DNA from: CAYJFD01 sp964369605
GTDB lineage: Bacteria > Bacteroidota > Bacteroidia > Bacteroidales > UBA932
DNA length: 20,895 bases
Reading direction: 5' to 3'
Assembly: GCA_964369605.1 (NCBI GenBank)
Contig: CAYJFD010000033.1
Coordinates: forward strand, 1-20,895
In this document: positions 1 to 6,245 of the stretch, piece by piece
How the letters are laid out: each line of letters begins with the position of its first letter
Numbering within the stretch: position 1 is the first letter of the stretch
The notes under the pieces: model-generated
What the model was told of the DNA's origin: nothing
Database searches by the model: none
The model's input: only the letters and a program-made list of their open reading frames with translations
Program-made: the position numbers and the translations under genes

Positions 1-4
1 TATA

Positions 5-148
5 TAGGCACGTCGAAGAAAACACCATTTAAAAGCCACTTTTGCAGATTTGCTCAGTGATTTTAGCTGATTTAGGTAGGCACGTCGAAGAAAACACCAT
101 TTAAATGCCACTTTCGCAGATTTGCTCAGTGATTTTAGCTGATTCAGG
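5..148. repeat. 72-bp tandem direct repeat, two copies
   Basis: Two head-to-tail copies of a 72-bp unit occupy 5-76 and 77-148 and differ at only three positions (one A/T and two T/C). The first few bases of the unit (TAGG) recur at 149, and the array may extend left of the window. No convincing ORF runs through it: the reverse-strand frame that opens at the start of the unit hits a stop after 15 codons. It lies directly behind the broken end of the AraC-family pseudogene. The unit could be a piece of an interspersed genomic repeat, but that cannot be tested from this window. Confidence 0.85.
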
Positions 149-174
149 TAGGTAGAAGTGCTGAAGAGTGTATA

Positions 175-573
175 TTAATGAAGACATCCCCAGCTACCTA
201 AGGAAGATGTGGCGCTAGCGTATTCATTAACGCGATGTTTAGTGCATATATCAGTAGATAATATAGATATGAAATCCAAATATAGTTTTGCTTGGACAGC
301 TCGTGGCTTTAGTGTCTCCGTACGCGAGTGGGAGAGTAGTTTTGCAAAAATAGTGGTGAGGTAGCTGTGTTGCAGTTCCGTGCTATTGTCTTCACGTGAT
401 ACTGCAAATAGGTCTTCTAGGATCGCAAAAATAATATCACAGTTTTTTAGAGATATGTGTGTTATAGATTTTAAATCCTTGAGTAATTTAATGGAAATCG
501 CCTCATTTACACTATCAAATTCTTCTTCTTTTTCAGGATAACAAAACCACGGGGGATGGAAGTAAACTGCCAA
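175..573 (-). pseudogene. AraC-family regulator remnant, C-terminal fragment
   Basis: This is the second half of a broken AraC-type regulator whose first half lies at 507-788. The useful reading starts at about 540, with residues EKEEEFDSVNEAISIKLL, and runs through the helical linker typical of Bacteroidetes AraC proteins (KLYLDFISIL). It reaches KHRVNEYA, where the first helix of the HTH domain normally begins. The match then ends and about 12 unrelated residues lead to a stop. The whole DNA-binding domain of roughly 80-90 residues is therefore missing, and only about 25 bp separate the ORF end from the 72-bp repeats. The Met that opens this ORF is not a real start, because it lies in an alternative frame over the upstream fragment. 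The product cannot bind DNA in the usual way. Confidence 0.7.
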
Positions 574-788
574 TAGTGAAGCTGGCCAGCTGATAGCATA
601 TAAAATTCAGGAGCGTTCACTTTATATGATGTCGTATCAATAGTATGAAAACCTTCACCATCATTAATGAATATTAATTCGTAGTATCCGCTATGTTTAT
701 GCGGCTTTGTACGCTTAATAAGTTCTTTAAATCGTGAAACTTTAAGCGTCGCCTCATCATCTAGTTTTTGCTTCTTATCTATAATCAT
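507..788 (-). pseudogene. AraC-family regulator remnant, N-terminal cupin-like fragment
   Basis: The first about 78 residues look like the N-terminal sensor domain of a Bacteroidetes AraC regulator. They contain the cupin-like signature HKHSGYYELIFINDGEG, then MLSAGQLHYW, then RGFVIL. After RGFVIL the frame runs into a Lys-rich tail and stops, whereas the expected continuation (EEEFDSVNEAI) is in the next frame. A one-base indel near the A5 run at 529-533 (minus-strand sense) explains this. The ATG at 788 begins the family-like sequence. A TAnnTTTG-like box lies just upstream at 800-807. Read with 175-573, this is a single gene that lost function twice, by frameshift and by loss of its 3' end. 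Confidence 0.7.
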
Positions 789-799
789 ATTAAATCATC

Positions 800-807
800 C
801 AAAGTTA
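800..807 (-). promoter_or_regulatory. Candidate -7 box for the AraC-like pseudogene
   Basis: The minus strand reads TAACTTTG, an exact match to the Bacteroidetes -7 consensus TAnnTTTG, 11 nt upstream of the ATG at 788. I see no clear TTG -33 element about 20 nt further upstream. A start this close would leave an almost absent leader, so the call is tentative. Confidence 0.35.
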
Positions 808-865
808 ATAATAATTTTCTGTTTTTATAATCGTATATTTGGTTTAGAAAGTAGGCATAATTTAC

Positions 866-873
866 TACTTTTG
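866..873 (+). promoter_or_regulatory. Candidate -7 box for the FKBP gene
   Basis: TACTTTTG matches TAnnTTTG exactly and lies 21 nt before the ATG at 895. It overlaps an in-frame TTG at 871 that could otherwise be taken as a start, so transcription from here supports the ATG. A TTTG at 838-841 could be the -33 element, but its 24-nt spacing is longer than usual. Confidence 0.5.
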
Positions 874-894
874 CACTTTAGAAATAAGCAAGAA

Positions 895-1293
895 ATGAGA
901 GGCAATAATTCAGAGTATAAGCTACGCAATATCGATTTTATAGAGCAATATCGACAACGAGCAGGAGTAAAGGAACTGCACAATGGTGTCCTTTATCGTG
1001 AACTCACAAAAGGGCGTGGAGAGCGCCCGCAACCAAAGTCGATAGTAACAGTTAGATATTGCGGAACGCTTATTAATGGAAAGGTCTTCGATGCTACAGG
1101 GAAGGGGCAGAGTCGAACTTTTAAATTGAATGAACTTATTTTAGGCTGGCGCACGGCTCTATCTAAGATGTCTGTTGGTTCGCGCTGGGAAGTCGTTATT
1201 CCCTTTAATATGGCTTATGGCTCGCAAGGAGCAGGAACAATCAAACCCTTCTCAACACTTATATTCGATATTACACTGCTGAGAATAGACTGA
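895..1293 (+). CDS. FKBP-type peptidyl-prolyl cis-trans isomerase
   Basis: A 132-residue protein that is almost entirely one FKBP domain. Enzymes of this family catalyse cis-trans isomerisation of Xaa-Pro bonds and assist folding. Visible signatures are SIVTVRYCGTL with the pocket Tyr, then NGKVFDAT with the conserved Phe-Asp pair. These are followed by LILGWRTALSKMSVGSRW, which corresponds to the V-I-x-G-W pocket strand, and by VIPFNMAYGSQG and FSTLIFDITLL with the conserved AYG turn and final beta strand. There is no signal peptide or lipobox, so it is probably cytoplasmic. I chose the ATG at 895 over the in-frame TTG at 871 because a TAnnTTTG box overlaps that TTG. The gene stands alone, diverging from the AraC remnant and converging on the TPR pseudogene, and shows no functional link to the pili. 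Confidence 0.9.
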   Translation: MRGNNSEYKLRNIDFIEQYRQRAGVKELHNGVLYRELTKGRGERPQPKSIVTVRYCGTLINGKVFDATGKGQSRTFKLNELILGWRTALSKMSVGSRWEVVIPFNMAYGSQGAGTIKPFSTLIFDITLLRID

Positions 1294-1344
1294 AAATTGT
1301 TCAGAAAGTAGGTGATTTTAATTTAAGCCTGGTATAAACGAAAA

Positions 1345-1387
1345 AATAGCATCAATTTTCTTTAATATAAGGAATATTGATGCTATT
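1345..1387 (-). terminator. Intrinsic terminator of the minus-strand TPR gene
   Basis: A perfect 12-bp stem pairs AATAGCATCAAT (1345-1356) with ATTGATGCTATT (1376-1387). On the minus strand it is followed by a run of Ts (complement of 1341-1346). It begins 6 nt after the stop at 1393, so it terminates the leftward TPR gene. This also argues that the short reading frame at 1393-1611 is the true 3' end of that gene. On the plus strand no T-run follows, so it is a weaker terminator for the FKBP gene. Confidence 0.75.
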
Positions 1388-1392
1388 AAAAC

Positions 1393-1611
1393 TTAATTAA
1401 CTTTTAGAAAGTCACTCCATTTTGTTGCTTTGTCGAATTTTGATTGCTCGTAGCCAATAGCATAACCTTTATCAATATACGACTCAAATCTGTTCCATTG
1501 TATACCAAATGAAAAGCCATTCGGATTATCAACTCTACCTGAATGGTACATACTACTCTGTTTAATAGTAAAATCATTGAAACAGTGTAGTAATTCATTA
1601 TAAGCCTCCAT
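1393..1611 (-). pseudogene. Probable C-terminal fragment of the broken TPR protein
   Basis: This 72-residue frame has ordinary soluble-protein composition (MEAYNELLHCFNDFTIKQ through KWSDFLKVN) and ends 6 nt before a strong terminator. Its ATG overlaps the stop of the preceding frame as TGATG, which could be translational coupling. However, the frame is open upstream of that ATG for about 12 codons (reading ...SKDEILMEAYNELLHCF). It therefore looks more like the continuation of the coiled-coil protein after a one-base frameshift somewhere in 1611-1645. I recognise no domain. The competing frame over the same DNA (1404-1598) has a poor, Leu/Ile/Val-rich composition and is rejected. Confidence 0.5.
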
Positions 1612-2450
1612 CAGGATTTCATCCTTTGATCTAGTTGGTCCTTAGTACTTTTATCTCTAGTATCCTGAGTTACTTTATAAAGCTTGTTGACCATTTCTTC
1701 TGTAAGGCGGCTAATTTGAAACTGTTGAAGTTTCTGAACTTCTATATTTTCATTCTTACTTTTAATGATTTTTTCTTTCTGTTTTAATTCTGTAGTCTTC
1801 TTTTTCAAGAAGAAAACAACAATAGAACTTATAAAGATGAAAAGTAGCATTATGCTAGCTATAGTAGTAAATGTGGAGATTCTTTTTCTTTTAAGTTCTG
1901 ATTCAAGTGATAGCTCCTTATATTGGTTCTCTATTCTAAATAATTGTAGATACACTGAGTCAGTCTGTCTACTTTTATCAAGTTCGTTGTATCTAGTTAA
2001 ACTATTAAAAGCCATTTGAAAGTCACCTTTAATAGCGTAGAGCTTCTGTAGTGCGCCATAACATTTCTGCTGTTTCTTGCGTAGCTCCCCGCGCAATAAA
2101 TAATCTAAGGCTAAGTTTATGTTCTCTATAGCCAAGTCATAGTCTTTCTCTTCTTGTAGTATTGAGCCTTTAACAAGATAATATGTACCGAAGTCATCAA
2201 GGGTCTTTAAGTGTGGTTTAATATCTGAGAGTAAAAGTTTTGAGTGCTCTATATTATCAGCCTCTAGTGCATAGTCACTCATATTCAGATATAACTTAAC
2301 TAGCTGAGCAGTATCCGTAATTCTTTTAGAGAGCTTAGATATTTCTTCTAGAATGGTTTTATTTTTTGTGCTGTCATTAGGGTTTGCACAGAAAATATTA
2401 TGTAGTGCATATATCATTTTAAGATCATCTTTTTGTAATTTTGTACCCAC
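1611..2450 (-). pseudogene. TPR/transmembrane/coiled-coil fragment of a broken TPR protein
   Basis: This fragment continues in the same frame as the upstream piece after a single TAA codon at 2466-2468. Translating through the stop gives EKSSE-stop-FEKYLVGTKLQ, which runs smoothly into more TPR helices (for example KDYDLAIENINLALDYLL). The GTG at 2448-2450 is the nearest possible restart. After the TPRs come a transmembrane helix at about residues 185-210 (IASIMLLFIFISSIVVFF) and a Lys-rich coiled coil (KQKEKIIKSKNENIEVQKLQ). Signal peptide, TPRs, one membrane span and a coiled coil is an architecture common in Bacteroidetes, often ending in a LuxR-type HTH. No HTH is seen here. It could be a separately translated membrane protein, but a nonsense mutation in one gene is the simpler reading. 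Confidence 0.6.
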
Positions 2451-2465
2451 TAGGTATTTTTCAAA

Positions 2466-3014
2466 TTATTCAGATGATTTTTCTTGTTCTCCACATGTAT
2501 TGTAAACAATTCCTAGTAAATTATAACATTCAAGCGTCTGGTTAGTATATAAGGAGTCTTCATAGAAGCTTAGAGCATCTATCGTGTGAACTAAAGTCTT
2601 ATGGTACTGCTCTAAATACATATGCAGTACTGCAAGCTGAAAGTTCGTTTCAGCCTTATTCTCTAGGTCATTTAATTCAGAATAAATATTTAGGGCTTTT
2701 GCTCTGAAGTGTACACCTATATTGTACTTAAACCTTGTATATGCGTGGTATTCTGATAGGTGTATATATAGTGCCGCAAGTGTGCTATTAACAGCTGAAG
2801 AGTCAATTTTAGAGATAAACTGTTCTGCGTACGACATAGCTTTAGCTTCGTCAATGTTTATATTCTCTTGATAAAGCATGTAATAAGTCATATCAACCCC
2901 GTCAATCGCTGACAGACTCTTTAAGGAATCTGGATAATTGGTGGGGTTGGCATAGTTTATCGCGCTATATATAATAAACAAAAGCGCAGTTATCTTTATT
3001 CTAAAAGTACTCAT
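2466..3014 (-). pseudogene. Secreted TPR protein, N-terminal fragment of a broken gene
   Basis: It begins with a signal peptide (MSTFRIKITALLFIIYSA, likely cleaved after NYA) and continues with antiparallel helix pairs of TPR character at about residues 75-180. Examples are LAALYIHLSEYHAYTRFKYN, AETNFQLAVLHMYLEQYHKT and ECYNLLGIVYNTCGEQEKSS. It stops at TAA 2466-2468 in the middle of a TPR, with the family-like sequence carrying on in the same frame beyond it. The gene diverges from the pilus operon across 257 bp, a position where regulators of such operons are often found. That regulatory role is inferred from position and architecture only. If translated as is, the product would be a periplasmic TPR fragment without its membrane anchor. 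Confidence 0.6.
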
Positions 3015-3181
3015 AATTATTCGATAATGCGAAGGAAATAAATTATATTTAATTTATCTATGCTCGGAATGGTTTCTTAGAATAGTGAATGAAAGTGCCC
3101 ATTAGCGATACTCTGTGTAGCTAAAGAGTTAGAGGTCTATCCTGCAACGAATTATGCTATAACACACAAAATATATTACTT

Positions 3182-3203
3182 AAACAAATGGATTTATTTG
3201 TTT
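3182..3203. promoter_or_regulatory. Palindrome overlapping the pilus operon -33 element
   Basis: AAACAAAT (3182-3189) and ATTTGTTT (3196-3203) form a perfect 8-bp inverted repeat with a 6-nt spacer. The right arm contains the TTTG proposed as the -33 element. Geometry and placement fit an operator for a dimeric regulator, but no protein in the window can be assigned to it. Confidence 0.4.
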
Positions 3204-3228
3204 TTTTGACATTAAAAGTGTAAAATTG
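3197..3228 (+). promoter_or_regulatory. Candidate promoter of the plus-strand pilus operon
   Basis: TTTG at 3197-3200 and TAAAATTG at 3221-3228 are separated by 20 nt, the spacing expected for the Bacteroidetes -33/-7 pair. The -7 box matches TAnnTTTG at all but one fixed position (A for T). The predicted start, around 3235, would give a leader of about 35 nt to the ATG at 3272. No comparable match was found before the downstream genes, so one promoter may serve the whole operon. Confidence 0.5.
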
Positions 3229-3271
3229 CGCAAGAAAATATTCGCTTGGTGTCAGGTAAAGTAAAAGAACT

Positions 3272-4000
3272 ATGATGGATAAAGTATTTATACTTAGGCT
3301 TTTGGTGGCTAAAATTTTTATCATTTTATGCAGCCTATCCACTGCTTCTATCTATGCGCAGGATTATGAGCTGCATAAAGTCCCAGAAGAGAATGTAAAA
3401 GAAAAGATGCCACTCTTTGCTCTAAAGACAAACTTACTATTCGATGCAGTGAGTTTGGTAAATGCAGAGATAGAAGTTCCACTTGGCAGCAGTTGGAGTG
3501 TTGCGGGAGAATTTATTTTTCCGTGGTGGACAATGGATAATGGGCAGGCAGACAGTAAGCGTAACCGTCTACATCTCTACAACGTTAATATAGAGGGAAA
3601 ATATTGGTTTGGTCAAAGAGAAGAACATCCTGTTATGACGGGTTGGTTTGCTGGAGTATATGCTGGTGCAGGTCTTTATGATATAGAGTATAGAACAAAG
3701 GGGTACCAAGGTGAGTTCTTTATTATGGGAGGTTTAAGTGTAGGTTATGCGCACACCGTAGGCAATAGTGGTAATTTACGAATGGAGTATTCTTTTGGCA
3801 TTGGTTATATGCAGACTGATTATACGTATTATGTGTCACACTACAATGCTAGCTACGATTCACCAGAGAATCCCAAGTCCCCTCATTGGCATCCGATACG
3901 TCAGAGTACGAGCCGTTTCACTTGGATAGGTCCTACTAAATTAGAAGTCTCTTTGGTATGGATGTTAAGTAAAAATGCTAAAAAAGGAGTACTGAAATAA
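3272..4000 (+). CDS. DUF3575 family protein, first gene of the pilus operon
   Basis: A 242-residue exported protein with a signal peptide over about residues 1-29 (hydrophobic core LRLLVAKIFIILCSLSTAS, cleavage after YAQ) and no lipobox. The mature part matches DUF3575: FALKTNLLFDAVSLVNAEIE, then VPLGSSWSVAGEFIFPWW, then YWFGQREEHPVMTGWFAGVY. These are followed by Gly/aromatic alternating strands and GPTKLEVSLVWM near the end. Alternating strands of this type suggest a small outer-membrane beta-barrel-like protein. In Bacteroidales this family sits at the head of fimbrillin operons beside DUF5119, but its molecular role is not established to my knowledge. ATG codons at 3272 and 3275 are both possible starts. 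Its stop overlaps the next start by one base (TAATG), indicating tight coupling. Confidence 0.85.
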   Translation: MMDKVFILRLLVAKIFIILCSLSTASIYAQDYELHKVPEENVKEKMPLFALKTNLLFDAVSLVNAEIEVPLGSSWSVAGEFIFPWWTMDNGQADSKRNRLHLYNVNIEGKYWFGQREEHPVMTGWFAGVYAGAGLYDIEYRTKGYQGEFFIMGGLSVGYAHTVGNSGNLRMEYSFGIGYMQTDYTYYVSHYNASYDSPENPKSPHWHPIRQSTSRFTWIGPTKLEVSLVWMLSKNAKKGVLK

Positions 4001-5064
4001 TGAAAAGAGGGTACATTTATATACTAGGGCTACTATCATTATTTACCTTAGGTATTGCTTTGATTAGTTGTCAACGCCAGACACTTGAGGATCCATCGAC
4101 ATATTTAGCGCAACTCCCTGTTAGCGTCGATTATACCAATTTGGGCATATCTCCAACAAACACAACACTTTTGTTTTACGATAGAGAAGATGGTTCGTTG
4201 AAGTACGAGTATTATTATGAGAATAACGATGATGAGATAGAGTATTATGTTCATCCTATAAAAGGCAAGTATGATGTAGTTATATTTAACGAGTTGCGAA
4301 GAGATATCCAGAATGTTTCGGTGGTTGGTCATACAAATCTATCTACTCTTCGTTTTGAGGTTAATCCAATCTCTCCTATACGCGTTAGGTCGAGCGATAA
4401 GGTCTATATAGCACAGCCAGCTATGTTCGGTGTTAGATTGATAGAGAATTTAGTTGTCACAGATGAACTGGTAGACTATACAAGGAGTAAGTCAAGAACT
4501 AAATCGACATCTGCAACTACTAAAAATACATCAAATATGCTGATGAATGTCGTTGTAGATCCAAAGATAAGCACCTTAGAGGTAGTTGCACACATAAAAA
4601 ATCTGAAATATGCACGTATGCCTGCACTTGCCGATTTGAATGGAATAGCAAGACGATATATCCCACATACAGATAATAACGAAATGGAACCATCGGTTAT
4701 GCAATTTACTTTGGATAACCCTATATATGATGATGCTTCATCAATGGATGGTATTATCTCTGCAAAGGTGGACCTATTAGGAGTTTTGGGTGATAGAAAA
4801 ACCATTGCTGACCAACCGGCGAATACTCCTATTGAGCTTGATATATTATTTATGTTAATAGATAAGGAAAAAACTGAGGTTAGTATTAGTCAGGATATAA
4901 CTCAGTCGATAATCTTCGACACTTCGTTAAAGGGGACAATAAAACTGCTCGTAGAGATCAATTTTACTGAATCACTGCCAGAGGTTATACCTGAGGATAG
5001 CGACGGCTCTGGCTTTGGCTCTTCTATTACTGATTGGGGAAAGCCTATTGAAGTACCACTATAA
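4000..5064 (+). CDS. DUF5119 family lipoprotein of the pilus operon
   Basis: A 354-residue lipoprotein with a signal peptide and lipobox ending LISC, Cys24 being the lipidated residue. The N-terminal half shows the DUF5119 pattern: LPVSVDYTNLG, then TTLLFYDREDGS, then YVHPIKGKYDVVIFNE. This resembles the fold and position of Mfa2/FimB-type anchor proteins, which also carry a lipid anchor and cap the pilus base, although that function is inferred here. There is a Ser/Thr/Lys-rich stretch at about residues 162-178 (RSKSRTKSTSATTKNTS), probably a loop. The C-terminus is acidic and Gly/Ser-rich and ends near ITDWGKP. No TR cleavage motif stands out after the lipobox, unlike the fimbrillins downstream, which would fit an anchor that stays lipidated. 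AAAGGAGT precedes the ATG, and the start overlaps the DUF3575 stop by one base. Confidence 0.8.
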   Translation: MKRGYIYILGLLSLFTLGIALISCQRQTLEDPSTYLAQLPVSVDYTNLGISPTNTTLLFYDREDGSLKYEYYYENNDDEIEYYVHPIKGKYDVVIFNELRRDIQNVSVVGHTNLSTLRFEVNPISPIRVRSSDKVYIAQPAMFGVRLIENLVVTDELVDYTRSKSRTKSTSATTKNTSNMLMNVVVDPKISTLEVVAHIKNLKYARMPALADLNGIARRYIPHTDNNEMEPSVMQFTLDNPIYDDASSMDGIISAKVDLLGVLGDRKTIADQPANTPIELDILFMLIDKEKTEVSISQDITQSIIFDTSLKGTIKLLVEINFTESLPEVIPEDSDGSGFGSSITDWGKPIEVPL

Positions 5065-5136
5065 AGAGATATAATACAACATAAAATAAAGCAATCTATG
5101 GCTTATGCAATTATTAACAATTAAATGAATTAAAAA

Positions 5137-6117
5137 ATGAAAAGAATCTTTCTTTCAGTAGCAATTCTTGCTATGTTCGCAAGTTGCTCAAAAAATGAGG
5201 TTACTTCTGTTATACCTGAAGTTAACCAAGGGATCGGGTTTAACACCCTACGTGATGTGGCTACGCGTGCTGCAAATGATCACACAACAGGTAACATTAG
5301 TAACTACTCTGTTTATGCACAGTACAATACTGCAACAGCAGGTTGGTACTTTACGGATTATGAATTAACAAGTGGTGATGCAGCAGTAACATCTGGAGAG
5401 AGTTATATTTGGCCACTAGTTGCTACAAATACACTAGATTTTGCTGCTTTTGCACCTGCAGCTACTGTTGCTAGCGAGATAACAATCACAGAAACCCCAA
5501 CTGTACCAACTGCTGGTACAAAGGGTTCGGTTCAAGTTGCGGCTACGCTTGTTAATGGTAAGGTCGATTTTACAGTGGCTACACCATTAGTTAATAAGCA
5601 CACACCAGGAGTAGATTTACCATTAGTATTTGAGCATATGACATCAAAGATTACTGTCTCTGCTGCTATTGATGCTGCTCTTACTGGTTATGAACTAGTT
5701 GGAACTCCTACAGTTTCATTTACTCCGATTAATAATGTGGTAACAGTTGCTGATATTTTTACTGCGACTCCTGCTGGAGTAGCTTCGTCAAATACCCCTC
5801 TTGCCTACACTAACACAGAAGCTGGGTTATTAGCTACTGCAAATGCGACAAGTACAGCTGGTAGTACTTTTTATATTGCTCCTCACACTGCTGCACAAAA
5901 CATTTGTACTGTATCGATCTCCGGATTAACCCTACAGAAAAATAATGACACTGCACCACAGGCTCTTACTCTTACAAAAACTTTTACTGTAGATACGCAA
6001 GCTTTTGAAGCGGGTAAAGCATACAATCTTAAATTTACTGTTGGAAGTAGTGCAAGCGTTATTACATTCTCTTCATCTACTGCCACTTGGGGTACAGCTA
6101 ACGATGTAACACTATAA
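5137..6117 (+). CDS. Fimbrillin family lipoprotein, candidate pilus shaft subunit
   Basis: A 326-residue Mfa-like fimbrillin, the shortest full-length fimbrillin in the window and the only one without an added C-terminal domain. It has a signal peptide with lipobox FASC (Cys17) followed by charged residues (SKNE), as expected for surface lipoproteins of Bacteroidetes. A TR motif at Arg44 (VATRAAN) matches the site where Arg-specific proteases mature P. gingivalis-type pilins. The family hallmark LVFEHMTSKITVSAAI is present at about residue 165. The remainder is Ala/Thr/Val-rich and beta-strand-like, ending ITFSSSTATWGTANDVTL. Its size and its position right after the DUF3575/DUF5119 pair suggest a shaft or adaptor pilin; this is inference. 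It lies 72 bp after the upstream gene, and two hairpins follow its stop. Confidence 0.85.
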   Translation: MKRIFLSVAILAMFASCSKNEVTSVIPEVNQGIGFNTLRDVATRAANDHTTGNISNYSVYAQYNTATAGWYFTDYELTSGDAAVTSGESYIWPLVATNTLDFAAFAPAATVASEITITETPTVPTAGTKGSVQVAATLVNGKVDFTVATPLVNKHTPGVDLPLVFEHMTSKITVSAAIDAALTGYELVGTPTVSFTPINNVVTVADIFTATPAGVASSNTPLAYTNTEAGLLATANATSTAGSTFYIAPHTAAQNICTVSISGLTLQKNNDTAPQALTLTKTFTVDTQAFEAGKAYNLKFTVGSSASVITFSSSTATWGTANDVTL

Positions 6118-6128
6118 TAATCACAAAA

Positions 6129-6148
6129 GGCAAATAATATACTTTGCC
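6129..6148 (+). promoter_or_regulatory. Small hairpin downstream of the fimbrillin gene
   Basis: GGCAAA (6129-6134) pairs with TTTGCC (6143-6148) around an 8-nt loop. It starts 12 nt after the fimbrillin stop and precedes a stronger hairpin. Alone it is weak. With its neighbour it could protect the 3' end of the upstream mRNA or reduce read-through. Confidence 0.35.
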
Positions 6149-6158
6149 CTAGATATAG

Positions 6159-6186
6159 GCTATAAGAGGGTGATACCTCTTATAGC
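6159..6186 (+). terminator. Strong intercistronic hairpin, possible attenuator
   Basis: GCTATAAGAGG (6159-6169) and CCTCTTATAGC (6176-6186) form a perfect 11-bp stem with the 6-nt loop GTGATA. No U-tract follows on either strand (plus strand reads TACAAAAAAG), so it is not a classical intrinsic terminator. Its place between the short fimbrillin and the long fimbrillin-FISUMP genes suggests partial termination or mRNA stabilisation that sets different expression levels for shaft and tip-like subunits. Confidence 0.45.
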
Positions 6187-6245
6187 TACAAAAAAGCAAG
6201 TAAAGCTATCAAATAGAGTAATTAATGGTTATAAATATTAGGAGA

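Noticed and set aside
5..148. CRISPR array
   Set aside because: The repeats are 72 bp, contiguous and without spacers, and there are only two.
871..894. TTG start extending the FKBP protein by eight residues
   Set aside because: The TTG overlaps a perfect TAnnTTTG promoter box, and the FKBP domain is complete from the ATG at 895.
1294..1320. Terminator CTGAA/TTCAG right after the FKBP gene
   Set aside because: The stem is only 5 bp and no T-run follows.
1765..2019. 84-residue plus-strand ORF rich in Ser/Leu/Val
   Set aside because: It is antisense to the TPR/TM fragment and has the low-complexity composition of a shadow frame.
3015..3271. Invertible promoter flanked by long inverted repeats
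   Set aside because: Apart from the 8-bp palindrome at 3182-3203, no inverted repeat pair flanking the promoter is visible, and no invertase gene is in the window.
3157..3342. 61-residue minus-strand ORF over the pilus promoter
   Set aside because: It overlaps the promoter and the signal-peptide codons of the DUF3575 gene in antisense. Its hydrophobic look comes from the reverse complement of that signal sequence.
6118..6245. Internal promoter at TATACTTTG (6138-6146)
   Set aside because: The spacing is one base longer than TAnnTTTG, there is no -33 TTG at the right distance, and the sequence is part of the first hairpin.
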